A stretch of 33,930 nt of DNA from Guillardia theta CCMP2712 (Eukaryota > Cryptophyceae > Pyrenomonadales > Geminigeraceae): assembly GCF_000315625.1 (NCBI RefSeq), contig NW_005434407.1:19825-53754 (forward strand). Reading direction: 5' to 3'. The notes below the pieces were generated by a model, which did no database searches, was not told the DNA's origin, and saw nothing but the letters and a program-made list of their open reading frames with translations. The position numbers and the translations under genes were made by a program. Position 1 is the stretch's first letter. Each line of letters begins with the position of its first letter. This document shows positions 33,867 to 33,930 of the stretch, piece after piece.

Positions 33867-33930
33867 TTGTATAATAGTATATACATGAAATTGTTCTTAA
33901 GCGCGTTTGAAAGTACTTAAAGAATAGCTA

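Overview
This window looks like one end of the genome of a large eukaryotic DNA virus (Nucleocytoviricota, NCLDV), probably of a protist. AT-rich, intron-less, tightly packed genes lie on both strands. Several belong to the NCLDV expression set: a trifunctional mRNA capping enzyme, a VLTF2-type late transcription factor, a TBP-like protein and an RPB7-like RNA polymerase subunit. dUTPase, a zinc deaminase and polynucleotide kinase are also present. No major capsid protein, DNA polymerase or packaging ATPase lies here, so I do not assign a family. The fused histones recall Marseilleviridae; the DUF4116 and CKECGG repeat proteins recall viruses and genomes associated with amoebae.

Layout. Bases 1-976 are about three GC-rich 332-bp tandem repeats carrying strong inverted repeats, sharply unlike the rest, and suggest a genome terminus. 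Bases 1023-15906 are a conserved block: HECT ubiquitin ligase, polynucleotide kinase, a small membrane protein, VLTF2, TBP, an RNA-ligase-like protein with a lost catalytic lysine, capping enzyme, a NET-domain protein, RPB7, a possible SAP18-like protein, a VIT-type transporter, deaminase, a possible ESCRT-III-like protein and dUTPase. Bases 16192-19722 hold a 369-residue protein with four consecutive histone folds, an RWP-RK DNA-binding protein, an unknown protein and a sulfotransferase-like protein.

Bases 19740-29333 are accessory and visibly eroding. They hold a transposase-type HTH relic with a stop codon, a gene that has lost its start, a DUF4116 repeat protein, a frameshifted PARP, two paralogous Cys/His-repeat proteins with relics of an older tandem array, a CCCH protein, a nameless gene fragment and a frameshifted repeat protein. 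Bases 29504-33866 contain an H2B-H2A histone doublet, a zinc-binding protein and three unrecognised genes separated by long, partly repeated spacers.

The most striking theme is chromatin. One virus segment carries a four-fold histone fusion and a separate H2B-H2A doublet, alongside NET, SAP18-like, RWP-RK, HECT and PARP proteins that could act on chromatin or transcription. The histone assignments come from reading fold patterns by eye and need profile searches and structure prediction.
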